Assembly: GCF_016424485.1 (NCBI RefSeq) | Contig: NZ_JAELUP010000103.1 | Coordinates: 496,001 to 560,000, forward strand | Direction of reading: 5' to 3' | DNA from: Paenibacillus roseus | GTDB taxonomy: Bacteria; Bacillota; Bacilli; Paenibacillales; Paenibacillaceae | Length of the DNA: 64,000 bases | Shown: one piece after another, positions 32,163 through 40,892 of the stretch | How positions within the stretch are numbered: position 1 is the first letter of the stretch | Layout of the letters: every line of letters starts with the position of its first letter | The notes under the pieces: model-generated | Database searches by the model: none | What the model saw: the letters and a program-made list of their open reading frames with translations, nothing else | Told to the model about the DNA's origin: nothing | Made by a program: the position numbers and the translations under genes

Positions 32163-32495
32163 ATTAAAGTTAATAAGGAGCTGTTAAAAGGAAGTACGGT
32201 AATTTTAATCCTCTCTATGTTGGAGAAGAAGGAGATGTACGGCTACGAGCTGACCCGGGAGTTGGAGAGTCACTCTGAAGGGATTTTCAACTTGAAGGAA
32301 GGGACATTATATCCCATTTTGCATTCGTTGGAAGCGGACGGGTGGGTAGAAGCCTACTGGCAGGAGGCTGAGGGACGCAAACGAAAATATTACCGTCTCA
32401 CAAGAACAGGAGAACGTCATCTTCAAGACAAGAAGAAGGAATGGAAGACATATCGGGCAGCGGTGGAGCGGGTAATCGGGGAGGGATATGCGTGA
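32163..32495 (+). CDS. PadR-family transcriptional regulator (apparent ATT start)
   Basis: 110 residues: PadR winged helix (VNKELLKGSTVILILSMLEKKEMYGYELTRELES, GTLYPILHSLEADGWVEAYWQ, GRKRKYYRLTRTGERHLQ). The frame opens at an ATG at 32145, but that codon has no ribosome binding site. A perfect AAAGGAG (32148-32154) lies eight bases before an in-frame ATT at 32163, which gives the family-typical N-terminus (M/I)KVNKELLKGS. The real start is therefore probably ATT, or a mutated ATG. Such PadR genes usually sit before and repress a membrane-protein gene; here that partner is broken. Confidence 0.85.
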   Translation: MKVNKELLKGSTVILILSMLEKKEMYGYELTRELESHSEGIFNLKEGTLYPILHSLEADGWVEAYWQEAEGRKRKYYRLTRTGERHLQDKKKEWKTYRAAVERVIGEGYA

Positions 32496-32980
32496 ACATT
32501 CGTTTGAAGCAAAACCATGATGAGGTCAGGCTTTTTTTACAGGAAGTCTTGGCGTCCATCAAGTCAAGAGAAGCTATAAAACAAGTCTCCAGAGAGTTGG
32601 AATGCCATATAGAGGATCTTGTAATTGGACTGATGGAAGAAGGCATAGAGGAGAAGGAAGCCGTCAAGCGGGCCATTCAAAGAATGGGGGATGCTCATGA
32701 GATCGGTCGGCAGATGAGCCAGATTCACCGGCCTGTACTCGACTGGAGTTTGCTTGGATTGCTGGCACTAATGGTCATTTGCGATGTGCTTGGGCTGGCT
32801 TCCATTTTCCAGTGTATCTTTACCGTTGATCAGCTTCGGCTTTACTCAAAATCTTCTCTATTTTATTGCAATGGGTCTTATCCTGAGCGTTTTCAGAAAG
32901 AGAAGACTACAGTTCAACAGTTTGAAGACAGAAGCTGCTACGCGCAAAGTCTGATGCCGACGATTTCAAATACCCGCTGA
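32492..32980 (+). pseudogene. remnant of FtsW/RodA-like gene with permease-prefix domain (internal deletion, frameshift)
   Basis: GTG 32492 overlaps the PadR stop, behind GGGGAGGG. Residues 1-75 form a permease-prefix (DUF1700-like) domain (FLQEVLASIKSREAIKQVSRELECHIEDL...EEGIEEKEAVKRAIQRMGD) and the first helix WSLLGLLALMVIC. The frame then becomes meaningless, while the +1 frame reads LPFSSVSLPLISFG then FTQNLLYFIAMGLILSVFRK and stops at 32952-32954, a recognisable C-terminal end of an FtsW/RodA/SpoVE protein. The middle (~300 residues) is missing. So a PadR-linked FtsW-like gene has lost its core and been fused out of frame near 32785-32800. Confidence 0.75.
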
Positions 32981-33097
32981 CTCGGGGGGCTGCATGACTT
33001 GGCTGCAACATTTTCGGCAATTAGAGTTCCGGTACCCTCGCAGCCAAAACCTTTGTGTCATCAGGTTTGTTTAATTTCCATTACCCAATAGATATAC

Positions 33098-34666
33098 TCA
33101 AATCGCCTCCGTCTTGCGGTCCAGGCAACGGTATTGAATCGCTTCGGCAATATGCTCCTCTTTAATTTGTTCCTGCTCTTGCAAATCGGCAATCGTGCGG
33201 CTGAGTTTGAGCAACCGGTCATGGGCTCTCATGCTTAACCCCAGCAACTGATAGGCCTGCTCAAGCAACTGACGCGCTTTGGCATCCAACTTTGCCGTCT
33301 GCCTGAGTGCGGAGCCGTACAGCTCGCTATTCCAATTTACACCTGTGCTCTGGCGGCGGGCTTCCTGGCGTTCCTTCGCAGTGAGGACCTTCTCAAGCAT
33401 TTCGGCTGAGCTCATACCTTTGCCGGCCTCCAGGAAGCTGGATGGGCGCGGAACTTCGACCTGTACATCAATCCGGTCCAGCAGCGGACCGGATATTTTG
33501 TTGCGGTAAGCGGCGATTTTATTCGCTGAGCATGTACAGGCAGTGGAGATATTGGCGGCGGAGACGCTGCCGTAAAACCCGCACGGGCAAGGATTCATCG
33601 AGCAAGCAAGCATAAAGCGAGCCGGGAAGGTCAGCACCGCCCGCGCTCTGGCGATGGTTACGGACTGCTCCTCCAGCGGCTGACGCAGCACTTCCAGCAC
33701 CTGACGGGAGAATTCCGGCAGTTCATCCAGAAACAATACCCCATGATGGGCGAGCGTTGTTTCTCCCGGTTTCGGGATTGTGCCGCCTCCAATCAAGCCC
33801 CCTGCCGAAATCGTATGATGAGGCGTGCGAAAAGGACGGCTTCGTAGAAGCCTGGCGTCCTCTCCAGCGAATTTGCCCGCGACACTGTATATTTTGGTCA
33901 CCTCAAGCGCTTCCTCGTCCGAGAGGGGCGGCATGATACCGGGAATCCGCTGGATGAGCATCGTCTTCCCGGTCCCGGGAGGCCCGCACAGCAGCAGATT
34001 GTGCCGTCCCGCAACAGCAGTGAGCAGCGCCTGCTTGGCCTGATGCTGTCCCAGCACATCAGCGAAGTCCAGGGCAGGCGGGCTGGATTCGACCCCATCA
34101 GATGCAGCTTCTGCATGAAAGGAAACTGAACTGCTTCTAGTTAGCGGCCTCTGCCCGTTATAAACTTCAGGAGCCAACAGTGATTTCAAGCAGGCCAGCC
34201 CCTCAAGCTCCATACCGCCGATAAGCGAAGCCTCTGCAAGATTGCCTGCAGCCAGCAGCACTCGGCTCACCCCGTTTCGCTTGGCCTGCTCTACCATTGG
34301 AAGCACCCCGCTTACAGGCTTGATATCCCCGTTCAATGCCAGCTCACCGATCAGCAGCGCATCCCGCAAGCGGTCTGAAGCTACCTGCCCGCTTGCGGCA
34401 AGCACGCCTGCAGCTATTGCCAGATCATAAGCTGTACCCTCCTTGCGCATATCCGCAGGCGCCAGATTGACCGTGATCCGCTGAAGCGGAAACTGAAACC
34501 CGCAATTTTTGACAGCAGCGCGCACACGCTCCACCGACTCTCTTACGGCTGTGTCCGGCAGTCCGACGATATTTACTTGGGGCAGGCCGCTTGCGATATC
34601 AACCTCCACTTCAATGATCCGTCCGTTCACACCCAATACGCTTGCACTGATTAATTTTGTGTACAA
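33098..34666 (-). CDS. comM: YifB/ComM family Mg-chelatase-like AAA+ ATPase
   Basis: 522 residues: N-terminal LonC-like domain (VEVDIASGLPQVNIVGLPDTAVRESVERVRAAVKN), AAA+ ATPase with Walker A GPPGTGKTMLIQRIPGI and Walker B VLFLDELPEF, and a cysteine-containing C-terminal half (MNPCPCGFYG, CTCS). ComM is a helicase promoting branch migration in natural transformation. Start TTG at 34666 behind GGAGGTG on the reverse strand. It lies close to dprA, another transformation gene, which fits. Convergent with the PadR locus. Confidence 0.92.
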   Translation of the reverse strand: MYTKLISASVLGVNGRIIEVEVDIASGLPQVNIVGLPDTAVRESVERVRAAVKNCGFQFPLQRITVNLAPADMRKEGTAYDLAIAAGVLAASGQVASDRLRDALLIGELALNGDIKPVSGVLPMVEQAKRNGVSRVLLAAGNLAEASLIGGMELEGLACLKSLLAPEVYNGQRPLTRSSSVSFHAEAASDGVESSPPALDFADVLGQHQAKQALLTAVAGRHNLLLCGPPGTGKTMLIQRIPGIMPPLSDEEALEVTKIYSVAGKFAGEDARLLRSRPFRTPHHTISAGGLIGGGTIPKPGETTLAHHGVLFLDELPEFSRQVLEVLRQPLEEQSVTIARARAVLTFPARFMLACSMNPCPCGFYGSVSAANISTACTCSANKIAAYRNKISGPLLDRIDVQVEVPRPSSFLEAGKGMSSAEMLEKVLTAKERQEARRQSTGVNWNSELYGSALRQTAKLDAKARQLLEQAYQLLGLSMRAHDRLLKLSRTIADLQEQEQIKEEHIAEAIQYRCLDRKTEAI

Positions 34667-34941
34667 AAAAACACCTCCGCCTCGAATTCATTGGATGAAG
34701 GTGCTTCCTTACGTCCCGGTGTAGAAAAATCAATACATTTATCCTACCTGAGCAGGAAGAAGCTGTCAACCGCAAAGGAATGTCGCAAAAGGATGAATAA
34801 GGAAACAACTGGTCATAATACCTTTGTCGAATCGACATGACAAGCAGTGAAAAATAGCATCCAGCCAGACGGAAGGAAATAGACAAAATCTCAAAGTGGA
34901 GAGTGGTTGGATAATGCCTGATGTTCGTTCTCAAAACGAGA

Positions 34942-34955
34942 TGAAAACGATATCA
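34942..34955. promoter_or_regulatory. cre site (CcpA operator) upstream of sucCD
   Basis: TGAAAACGATATCA matches the catabolite-responsive element consensus TGWNANCGNTNWCA at every fixed position. It lies ~55 bp before the sucC -10 box. No other gene is seen in 34667-35071. Confidence 0.75.
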
Positions 34956-35006
34956 AAAAAGTTTACAATATTTATTGTCTAATTTGAGGAAAGCAGACAC
35001 AAAAAA

Positions 35007-35015
35007 TGTTACAAT
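35007..35015 (+). promoter_or_regulatory. extended -10 promoter of sucCD
   Basis: TGTTACAAT (TGn-TACAAT) is 57 bp before sucC; the nearest -35-like TTGAGG is 20 bp upstream, too far to be optimal. Confidence 0.5.
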
Positions 35016-35071
35016 AATGAAGGTTTTTGTTTACATATTGAGGTCTAGCTGCAGATAGGAGGATTTCGGGA

Positions 35072-36232
35072 ATGAATATCCATGAGTATCAAGGGAAAGA
35101 AGTCCTGAAGCAATACGGTGTAGTCGTACCTGAAGGAAAAGTGGCTTTTACTGTCGATGAAGCGGTGGAAGCGGCTGAAGCTTTAGGAACGCCGGTTGTT
35201 GTGGTCAAAGCGCAAATTCATGCGGGCGGCCGTGGTAAAGCAGGCGGAGTCAAGGTAGCCAAAAATCTGGACGAGGTACGCACCTACGCAAGCGAAATTT
35301 TGGGCAAGGTGCTTGTTACGCATCAGACAGGTCCAGAAGGCAAAGAAGTAAAGCGTCTCCTGATTGAGCAGGGATGCGACATTAAGAAAGAGTACTACGT
35401 AGGTGTCGTTGTCGACCGGGGAACCGGCACAGTCGTCATCATGGCTTCTGAAGAAGGCGGAACAGAGATCGAGGAGGTTGCGGCGCATTCTCCGGAGAAA
35501 ATCTTCAAGGAAGTGGTTGACCCGGCTGTTGGCTTACAAGCGTTCCAGGCACGCAGACTGGCATTCAATATTAACATTCCGAAGGAATTAGTCAATAAAG
35601 CAGTGCAATTTATGACAGCCCTTTACACGGCGTTTGTGGAAAAGGACTGCTCTATTGCGGAAATCAACCCGCTCGTCGTTACCGGCGACGGTCAAGTTAT
35701 GGCGCTTGACGCCAAGCTGAACTTTGATTCCAACGCGCTTTATCGTCACTCGGATATTGTCGCATTGCGCGATTTGGAAGAAGAGGATGTCAAGGAAATC
35801 GAAGCATCCAAATTTGACCTGAGCTACATTGCGCTGGACGGCAACATCGGTTGTATGGTTAACGGCGCCGGACTTGCTATGGCGACAATGGACATTATTA
35901 AATATTATGGCGGCGACCCGGCCAACTTCCTAGATGTTGGGGGCGGCGCGACAACGGAGAAGGTTACCGAAGCGTTCAAAATCATTTTGTCCGATGAAAA
36001 AGTAAAAGGAATCTTCGTCAACATCTTCGGCGGCATTATGCGTTGTGACGTTATTGCCAATGGTGTCGTTGAAGCGGCCAAGCAAGTCGGCTTAGACCGT
36101 CCGCTTGTTGTCCGTCTGGAAGGTACCAATGTTGAGATCGGCAAAAAAATTCTGAACGAATCCGGTTTGAACATTGTCTCTGCAGATTCCATGGCTGACG
36201 GTGCTCAAAAAATCGTAGCCCTTGTAAAATAA
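35072..36232 (+). CDS. sucC: succinate-CoA ligase, ADP-forming, beta subunit
   Basis: 386 residues: ATP-grasp domain at the N-terminus (MNIHEYQGKEVLKQYGVVVPEGKVAF, AQIHAGGRGKAGGVK) and CoA-ligase C-domain (GGGATTEKVTEAFKIIL, FVNIFGGIMRCDVIA). With SucD it makes ATP from succinyl-CoA in the TCA cycle. ATG 35072 follows TAGGAGGATTTCGGG. The cre site upstream suggests carbon catabolite control. Confidence 0.98.
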   Translation: MNIHEYQGKEVLKQYGVVVPEGKVAFTVDEAVEAAEALGTPVVVVKAQIHAGGRGKAGGVKVAKNLDEVRTYASEILGKVLVTHQTGPEGKEVKRLLIEQGCDIKKEYYVGVVVDRGTGTVVIMASEEGGTEIEEVAAHSPEKIFKEVVDPAVGLQAFQARRLAFNINIPKELVNKAVQFMTALYTAFVEKDCSIAEINPLVVTGDGQVMALDAKLNFDSNALYRHSDIVALRDLEEEDVKEIEASKFDLSYIALDGNIGCMVNGAGLAMATMDIIKYYGGDPANFLDVGGGATTEKVTEAFKIILSDEKVKGIFVNIFGGIMRCDVIANGVVEAAKQVGLDRPLVVRLEGTNVEIGKKILNESGLNIVSADSMADGAQKIVALVK

Positions 36233-36275
36233 CTGGACTTCAATATAGAAATCATTTAGGGGATGTGAGCCTTCG

Positions 36276-37211
36276 ATGAGCATTTTGGTAAGTAAAGATA
36301 CGAAAGTCATTACGCAAGGCATTACAGGAAAAACCGCCTTGTTCCATGCAAAAGGCGCTTTGGACTACGGTACGCAAATGGTCGGTGGCACTTCGCCGGG
36401 CAAAGGCGGAACGACAGTAGATATCACTCTGGAAAGCGGCGAGGTTGTATCCCTGCCGGTATTCAACACGGTATCTGAAGCGAAAGCGGCTACCGGCGCG
36501 ACTGCAACGGTTATTTATGTACCGCCGGCATTTGCAGCCGATGCAATCCTGGAAGCAGTGGATGCTGAATTTGATTTGGCCATCTGCATCACAGAAGGCA
36601 TTCCTGTGCTTGATATGGTCAAAGTAAAACGCTATTTGGAAGGCAAGAAGACCCGTTTAATCGGGCCTAACTGTCCAGGCGTAATTACTCCAGAAGAGTG
36701 CAAAATCGGCATTATGCCGGGCTATATCCATAAAAAAGGCCATGTTGGCGTTGTATCCCGCAGCGGAACTCTGACTTACGAAGCTGTACATCAGCTTTCG
36801 ACACGCGGCATTGGTCAGTCCTCTGCGGTCGGTATCGGCGGCGACCCGGTTAAAGGATCGGAATTCATCGACATTCTGAACCTGTTCAACGAAGATCCGG
36901 ATACGTATGCGGTGATCATGATTGGTGAAATCGGCGGGACGGCTGAGGAAGAAGCAGCCGAGTGGATTAAAGCGAACATGATAAAGCCGGTCGTCGGCTT
37001 TATCGGCGGGGCGACAGCTCCTCCGGGCAAACGTATGGGCCATGCTGGCGCGATTATCTCCGGCGGTAAAGGTACGGCAGCGGAGAAAATCGCAACGCTT
37101 GAAGCTTGCGGCATCAAAGTTGCTCCAACACCTTCCGATATGGGCTCTACGCTCGTTAAGGTGCTGGAAGAGCAAGGTCTGCTGGAGAAATGCACCACCC
37201 ATCAAGTGTAA
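36276..37211 (+). CDS. sucD: succinate-CoA ligase, alpha subunit
   Basis: 311 residues: CoA-binding Rossmann domain (TKVITQGITGKTALFHAKGALDYG), GPNCPGVITPEECKIG, and the phospho-histidine region GHAGAIISGGKGTA. Partner of SucC, 43 bp downstream in the same operon; ATG 36276 follows GGGGATGTGAGC. A strong terminator follows. Confidence 0.98.
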   Translation: MSILVSKDTKVITQGITGKTALFHAKGALDYGTQMVGGTSPGKGGTTVDITLESGEVVSLPVFNTVSEAKAATGATATVIYVPPAFAADAILEAVDAEFDLAICITEGIPVLDMVKVKRYLEGKKTRLIGPNCPGVITPEECKIGIMPGYIHKKGHVGVVSRSGTLTYEAVHQLSTRGIGQSSAVGIGGDPVKGSEFIDILNLFNEDPDTYAVIMIGEIGGTAEEEAAEWIKANMIKPVVGFIGGATAPPGKRMGHAGAIISGGKGTAAEKIATLEACGIKVAPTPSDMGSTLVKVLEEQGLLEKCTTHQV

Positions 37212-37234
37212 TTTTAAGCTGACAGACAAAGACA

Positions 37235-37279
37235 AGCAGTCTTTCATTTCCCTCATAGGGAGTGAAAGGCTGCTTTTTT
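37235..37279 (+). terminator. sucCD terminator
   Basis: A long stem: AGCAGTCTTTCA pairs with TGAAAGGCTGCT, extended by TCCCT/AGGGA around a 3-base loop, ending in T6. Confidence 0.9.
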
Positions 37280-37285
37280 ATATTC

Positions 37286-37325
37286 TCCCGACTGTCAAAG
37301 GAAAACAAAGCCGTTTACGCTAGCT
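37286..37325 (+). repeat. dispersed intergenic repeat, copy 7
   Basis: TGTCAAAGGAAAACAAAGCC then GTTTACGC, directly after the sucCD terminator. Confidence 0.6.
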
Positions 37326-37429
37326 TCTTGTAAAGTTGAACAAAAAAATAAGGGGTCTGCTTGCATTCTTCCCATTTGTCAAGCACAATAGGAAAAGAAT
37401 GCAGGCGAATCCGCTGGAGGTCGCCATAT

Positions 37430-38563
37430 ATGACGAAGCACAACCGCACAGCAACGACGAGAATGATTTTGATCGGGCTCCATGAGACGAGGGGAATCGC
37501 CTGGCACACGATAAATAAAGTCATGAATTATACCAACAAGGGTGAGACTTTATATCTTGCCCTTGATTTTAGTGATCAGGAGTGGTTGGAGGCTGGACTG
37601 GACAGCAAGCAGCTTGCAGCATGGCGTCAAAGTATAGAGATGGGCGTTCTGGCTGATACTGAGCAGCGTTACCGCAGGCTGGGGGCCGAAATTCTGACTA
37701 TAATAGACTCGGAGTACCCCTCGCTGCTGCGGCAGACGGCTAGACCCCCTTGGGTGCTTTATACGATTGGGCGCTCCGAGTTGCTGCACCGTCCGTCGAT
37801 CGCAATGGTCGGGACGCGGCTTCCAAGCGCCTATGGAAGGCAGGTTGCGTCAAGTTTGGCTGGACAATTGTCAGCATTAGGGTTTACAGTTGTAAGCGGG
37901 CTGGCAAAAGGGATTGACCGCCTGGCGCATGAAGGTTCTGTAGATAAAGAGGCTTCTACGATTGCGGTGCTGGGCACTCCGATTGACAGTGTATACCCGT
38001 CTGAAAATCGTAATTTGTACAGACACATTGCTCAGGCAGGGCTAATTGTTTCGGAATATCCGATAGGTACCAGGCTGCATCCCGGCTTGTTCCCGCAGCG
38101 CAACCGTATTATAGCGGGCCTTTCCAGCGGAACGCTGGTCGTTGAGGCTGCCGAGCAGAGCGGCTCGCTAATTACCGCCGCCTATGCGCAGGAGATGAAT
38201 CGCGAGTTGTTTGCCGTTCCCGGTCCTGTTAACTCTCCGAAGAGTAAAGGCGCCAACCGTCTGATCAAGGATTCAGGGGCCAAGCTTACAATGGGAGCGG
38301 AGGATATAATGGAAGAATTCCGTTTCCGCGATGACATACTGGCCAGGCTTGATCCAGGTTCCGCAACGCAATCCTTGAACCAGGTTGAGCTATCCTTTGA
38401 AGAGAAGAAAATATTGGCGTTAATAGAGGATAAACCCAGCACCGCGGATGAGCTTCATGAGCGTTCCGGGCTGACATTTGGACTTTTGCATGCAGTTCTG
38501 ATAAATTTATCTATAAAACAAAGAGTTGAACAGCATGCGGGTTCTATATATAGTGCTTTATAA
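37430..38563 (+). CDS. dprA: DNA-processing protein DprA
   Basis: 377 residues from ATG 37430 (TGGAGG nine bases upstream; the frame opens at 37361 without support). Rossmann-like core MVGTRLPSAYGRQVASSLAGQL, GFTVVSGLAKGIDRLAHEGS, and FPQRNRIIAGLSSGTLVVEAAEQSGSLITA identify DprA, which loads RecA on incoming single-stranded DNA in transformation. The C-terminal ~60 residues form a winged-helix-like domain. Confidence 0.95.
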   Translation: MTKHNRTATTRMILIGLHETRGIAWHTINKVMNYTNKGETLYLALDFSDQEWLEAGLDSKQLAAWRQSIEMGVLADTEQRYRRLGAEILTIIDSEYPSLLRQTARPPWVLYTIGRSELLHRPSIAMVGTRLPSAYGRQVASSLAGQLSALGFTVVSGLAKGIDRLAHEGSVDKEASTIAVLGTPIDSVYPSENRNLYRHIAQAGLIVSEYPIGTRLHPGLFPQRNRIIAGLSSGTLVVEAAEQSGSLITAAYAQEMNRELFAVPGPVNSPKSKGANRLIKDSGAKLTMGAEDIMEEFRFRDDILARLDPGSATQSLNQVELSFEEKKILALIEDKPSTADELHERSGLTFGLLHAVLINLSIKQRVEQHAGSIYSAL

Positions 38564-38627
38564 CTTGAGCGGCTGGCGTGTGAAATGCCGGGATACCCAG
38601 GATACTGATGGATTTACCGCTGTGCCG

Positions 38628-38650
38628 CATGACCTGGTACCCAGGTCATG
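38628..38650. repeat. perfect 10-bp-stem palindrome between dprA and topA
   Basis: CATGACCTGG-TAC-CCAGGTCATG, with partial extension CCG/CGG outside. No T-run follows, so it may be an operator or mRNA hairpin. Confidence 0.5.
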
Positions 38651-38714
38651 GCGGAATACCGCTTAGCCAGTATTAACCTTGCTGCAAAAGTGAAAATGAG
38701 AGGAGGGCGCGTCA

Positions 38715-40814
38715 ATGGCGGATTCACTGGTTATTGTAGAATCACCGGCGAAAGCAAAAACAATCGGCAAATATTTGGGCAGCAAATACATTGTCAAGGC
38801 CTCCATGGGTCATATTCGGGATCTGCCGAAAAGTCAGATTGGCGTTGAGGTCGAGAATGATTTTAATCCCAAATATATTACAATCCGTGGCAAAGGCAGC
38901 GTTCTTAAGGAATTGAAGGATGCTCGAAAAAAAGTAAAAAAGGTCTATCTCGCGGCTGACCCGGATCGTGAGGGCGAGGCGATTGCTTGGCATCTGGCTC
39001 ACTATTTGGAGCTGGACGATACGGCTGAATGCCGGGTGGTATTTAATGAGATTACGAAGCAGGCGGTCAAAGATGCCTTCAAGACGCCGCGCAAGATTAA
39101 TATGGATCTGGTCAACGCTCAGCAGGCCCGCCGTATTCTTGACCGACTTGTCGGCTATAAGATCAGCCCGCTGCTATGGAAGAAAGTAAAAAAAGGTTTG
39201 TCGGCCGGACGTGTGCAATCGGTAGCCGTCAAGCTGATTATCGACCGTGAGAATGAGATCGATGAGTTCGTTCCTGAGGAGTACTGGTCGATTACAGCAA
39301 AGCTTGTCCATAATAAATCCGAATTTGAAGCGAAATTTTACAAGTTGAGCGGCGAGAAACGAGAGCTTTCCAGCGAGAGCGATGTCAATGAAGTTCTCGC
39401 GGCAATGGGCGATTCCGATTTTGTTGTACAGCAGGTAAAGGAAAAGGAACGTCAGCGTCATCCAGCTCCTCCTTTCATTACAAGCTCGCTCCAGCAGGAG
39501 GCGGCCCGCAAGCTTGGCTTCCGCGCCGCCAAGACGATGTCGGTAGCCCAGCAGCTGTATGAGGGCGTAGAGCTTGGCAAAGAGGGAACTGTCGGTCTGA
39601 TTACGTACATGAGAACGGACTCCACCCGAATTTCACCTGTCGCCCAGGAGGAAGGCAAAGCTTATATTCTGGAGAAATACGGTGCGGATTACGCCCCTGA
39701 GCAATACCGTGTCTACACAAAGAAGAGCGCAGGCGCGCAGGACGCGCATGAGGCAATTCGTCCAACTTCCGTGCTTCGCGACCCTGAATCCATGAAGCCA
39801 TTTTTAAGTCGTGACCAGTTCCGCCTGTACAAGCTCGTATGGGAGCGGTTTATCGCCAGCCAGATGGAATCAGCCGTACTGGATACGATGACGGTTGATT
39901 TGGCTTGTGGCAACGCCATCTATAGAGCGACCGGTTCCAAGCTCAAGTTCCCTGGCTTTATGAAAGTCTATGTTGAAGGCAATGATGATGGAACGGCGAC
40001 GGATGAAGAGAAGTTTCTGCCGCCGCTTGCCGAGCAGAATGTGGCAAAGAAGCAGGAGATTGAGCCTAAGCAGCATTTTACACAGCCGCCGCCGCGTTAT
40101 ACCGAAGCGAGGCTTGTTCGTACATTGGAGGAGCTGGGCATTGGACGCCCAAGCACGTATGCTCCGACACTGGAGACGATTCAGAAGCGTGGTTACGTAG
40201 CGATTGAAGATAAGAAATTCACACCGACTGAGCTTGGTGATCTGGTCATTCAACTGATGGAGGAATTCTTCCCGGAAATTCTCGACGCCGAATTTACCGC
40301 GCATATGGAGGGCGATCTCGACCATGTAGAGGAGGGCACAGAGGATTGGGTCAAAGTGCTCGGTTCATTCTACACCTCCTTCGAGAAGCGGCTTGAAGTG
40401 GCAGAGGAAGAGATGAAGGAAATCGAGATTCAGGATGAAGTCTCCGATGAGTTGTGTGAGAAATGCGGCAAGCACATGGTATATAAAATGGGGCGCTTCG
40501 GCAAGTTTCTTGCCTGCTCCGGGTTTCCGGACTGCCGCAACACCAAGCCGATTATCAAGGACATCGGCGTCACTTGTCCCAAATGCAAGGACGGCAAAAT
40601 TATCGAGCGGCGCAGTAAAAAAGGGCGCATCTTTTACGGCTGTGACCAGTATCCGGGTTGTGATTACGTTTCTTGGGATAAGCCAGTCAGCAAGCCGTGC
40701 CCGAAATGCGGCAGTGTGATGATCGAGAAGCGCAACCGCAGCGGAGGACGAATTCAGTGTACATCTTGTGATCATAAAGAAGAGCTGCCTGACGAGCAGG
40801 AACAGGCAGACTGA
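38715..40814 (+). CDS. topA: DNA topoisomerase I
   Basis: 699 residues: Toprim domain (IVESPAKAKTIGKYLG; DPDREGEAIAWHL), catalytic Tyr in ITYMRTDSTRIS, and three C-terminal four-cysteine zinc motifs (CEKCG...CSGFPDC, CPKC...CDQYPGC, CPKCG...CTSC). Relaxes negative supercoils. ATG 38715 follows AGAGGAGGGCG. Same order dprA-topA-trmFO as B. subtilis. Confidence 0.98.
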   Translation: MADSLVIVESPAKAKTIGKYLGSKYIVKASMGHIRDLPKSQIGVEVENDFNPKYITIRGKGSVLKELKDARKKVKKVYLAADPDREGEAIAWHLAHYLELDDTAECRVVFNEITKQAVKDAFKTPRKINMDLVNAQQARRILDRLVGYKISPLLWKKVKKGLSAGRVQSVAVKLIIDRENEIDEFVPEEYWSITAKLVHNKSEFEAKFYKLSGEKRELSSESDVNEVLAAMGDSDFVVQQVKEKERQRHPAPPFITSSLQQEAARKLGFRAAKTMSVAQQLYEGVELGKEGTVGLITYMRTDSTRISPVAQEEGKAYILEKYGADYAPEQYRVYTKKSAGAQDAHEAIRPTSVLRDPESMKPFLSRDQFRLYKLVWERFIASQMESAVLDTMTVDLACGNAIYRATGSKLKFPGFMKVYVEGNDDGTATDEEKFLPPLAEQNVAKKQEIEPKQHFTQPPPRYTEARLVRTLEELGIGRPSTYAPTLETIQKRGYVAIEDKKFTPTELGDLVIQLMEEFFPEILDAEFTAHMEGDLDHVEEGTEDWVKVLGSFYTSFEKRLEVAEEEMKEIEIQDEVSDELCEKCGKHMVYKMGRFGKFLACSGFPDCRNTKPIIKDIGVTCPKCKDGKIIERRSKKGRIFYGCDQYPGCDYVSWDKPVSKPCPKCGSVMIEKRNRSGGRIQCTSCDHKEELPDEQEQAD

Positions 40815-40892
40815 TAGTTGTCAGCCCTGTTTGCCTCGTATGCGGACAGGGATTGACATTTTCGGAGCATCAGAAAGGCAGGAGAACATAAT

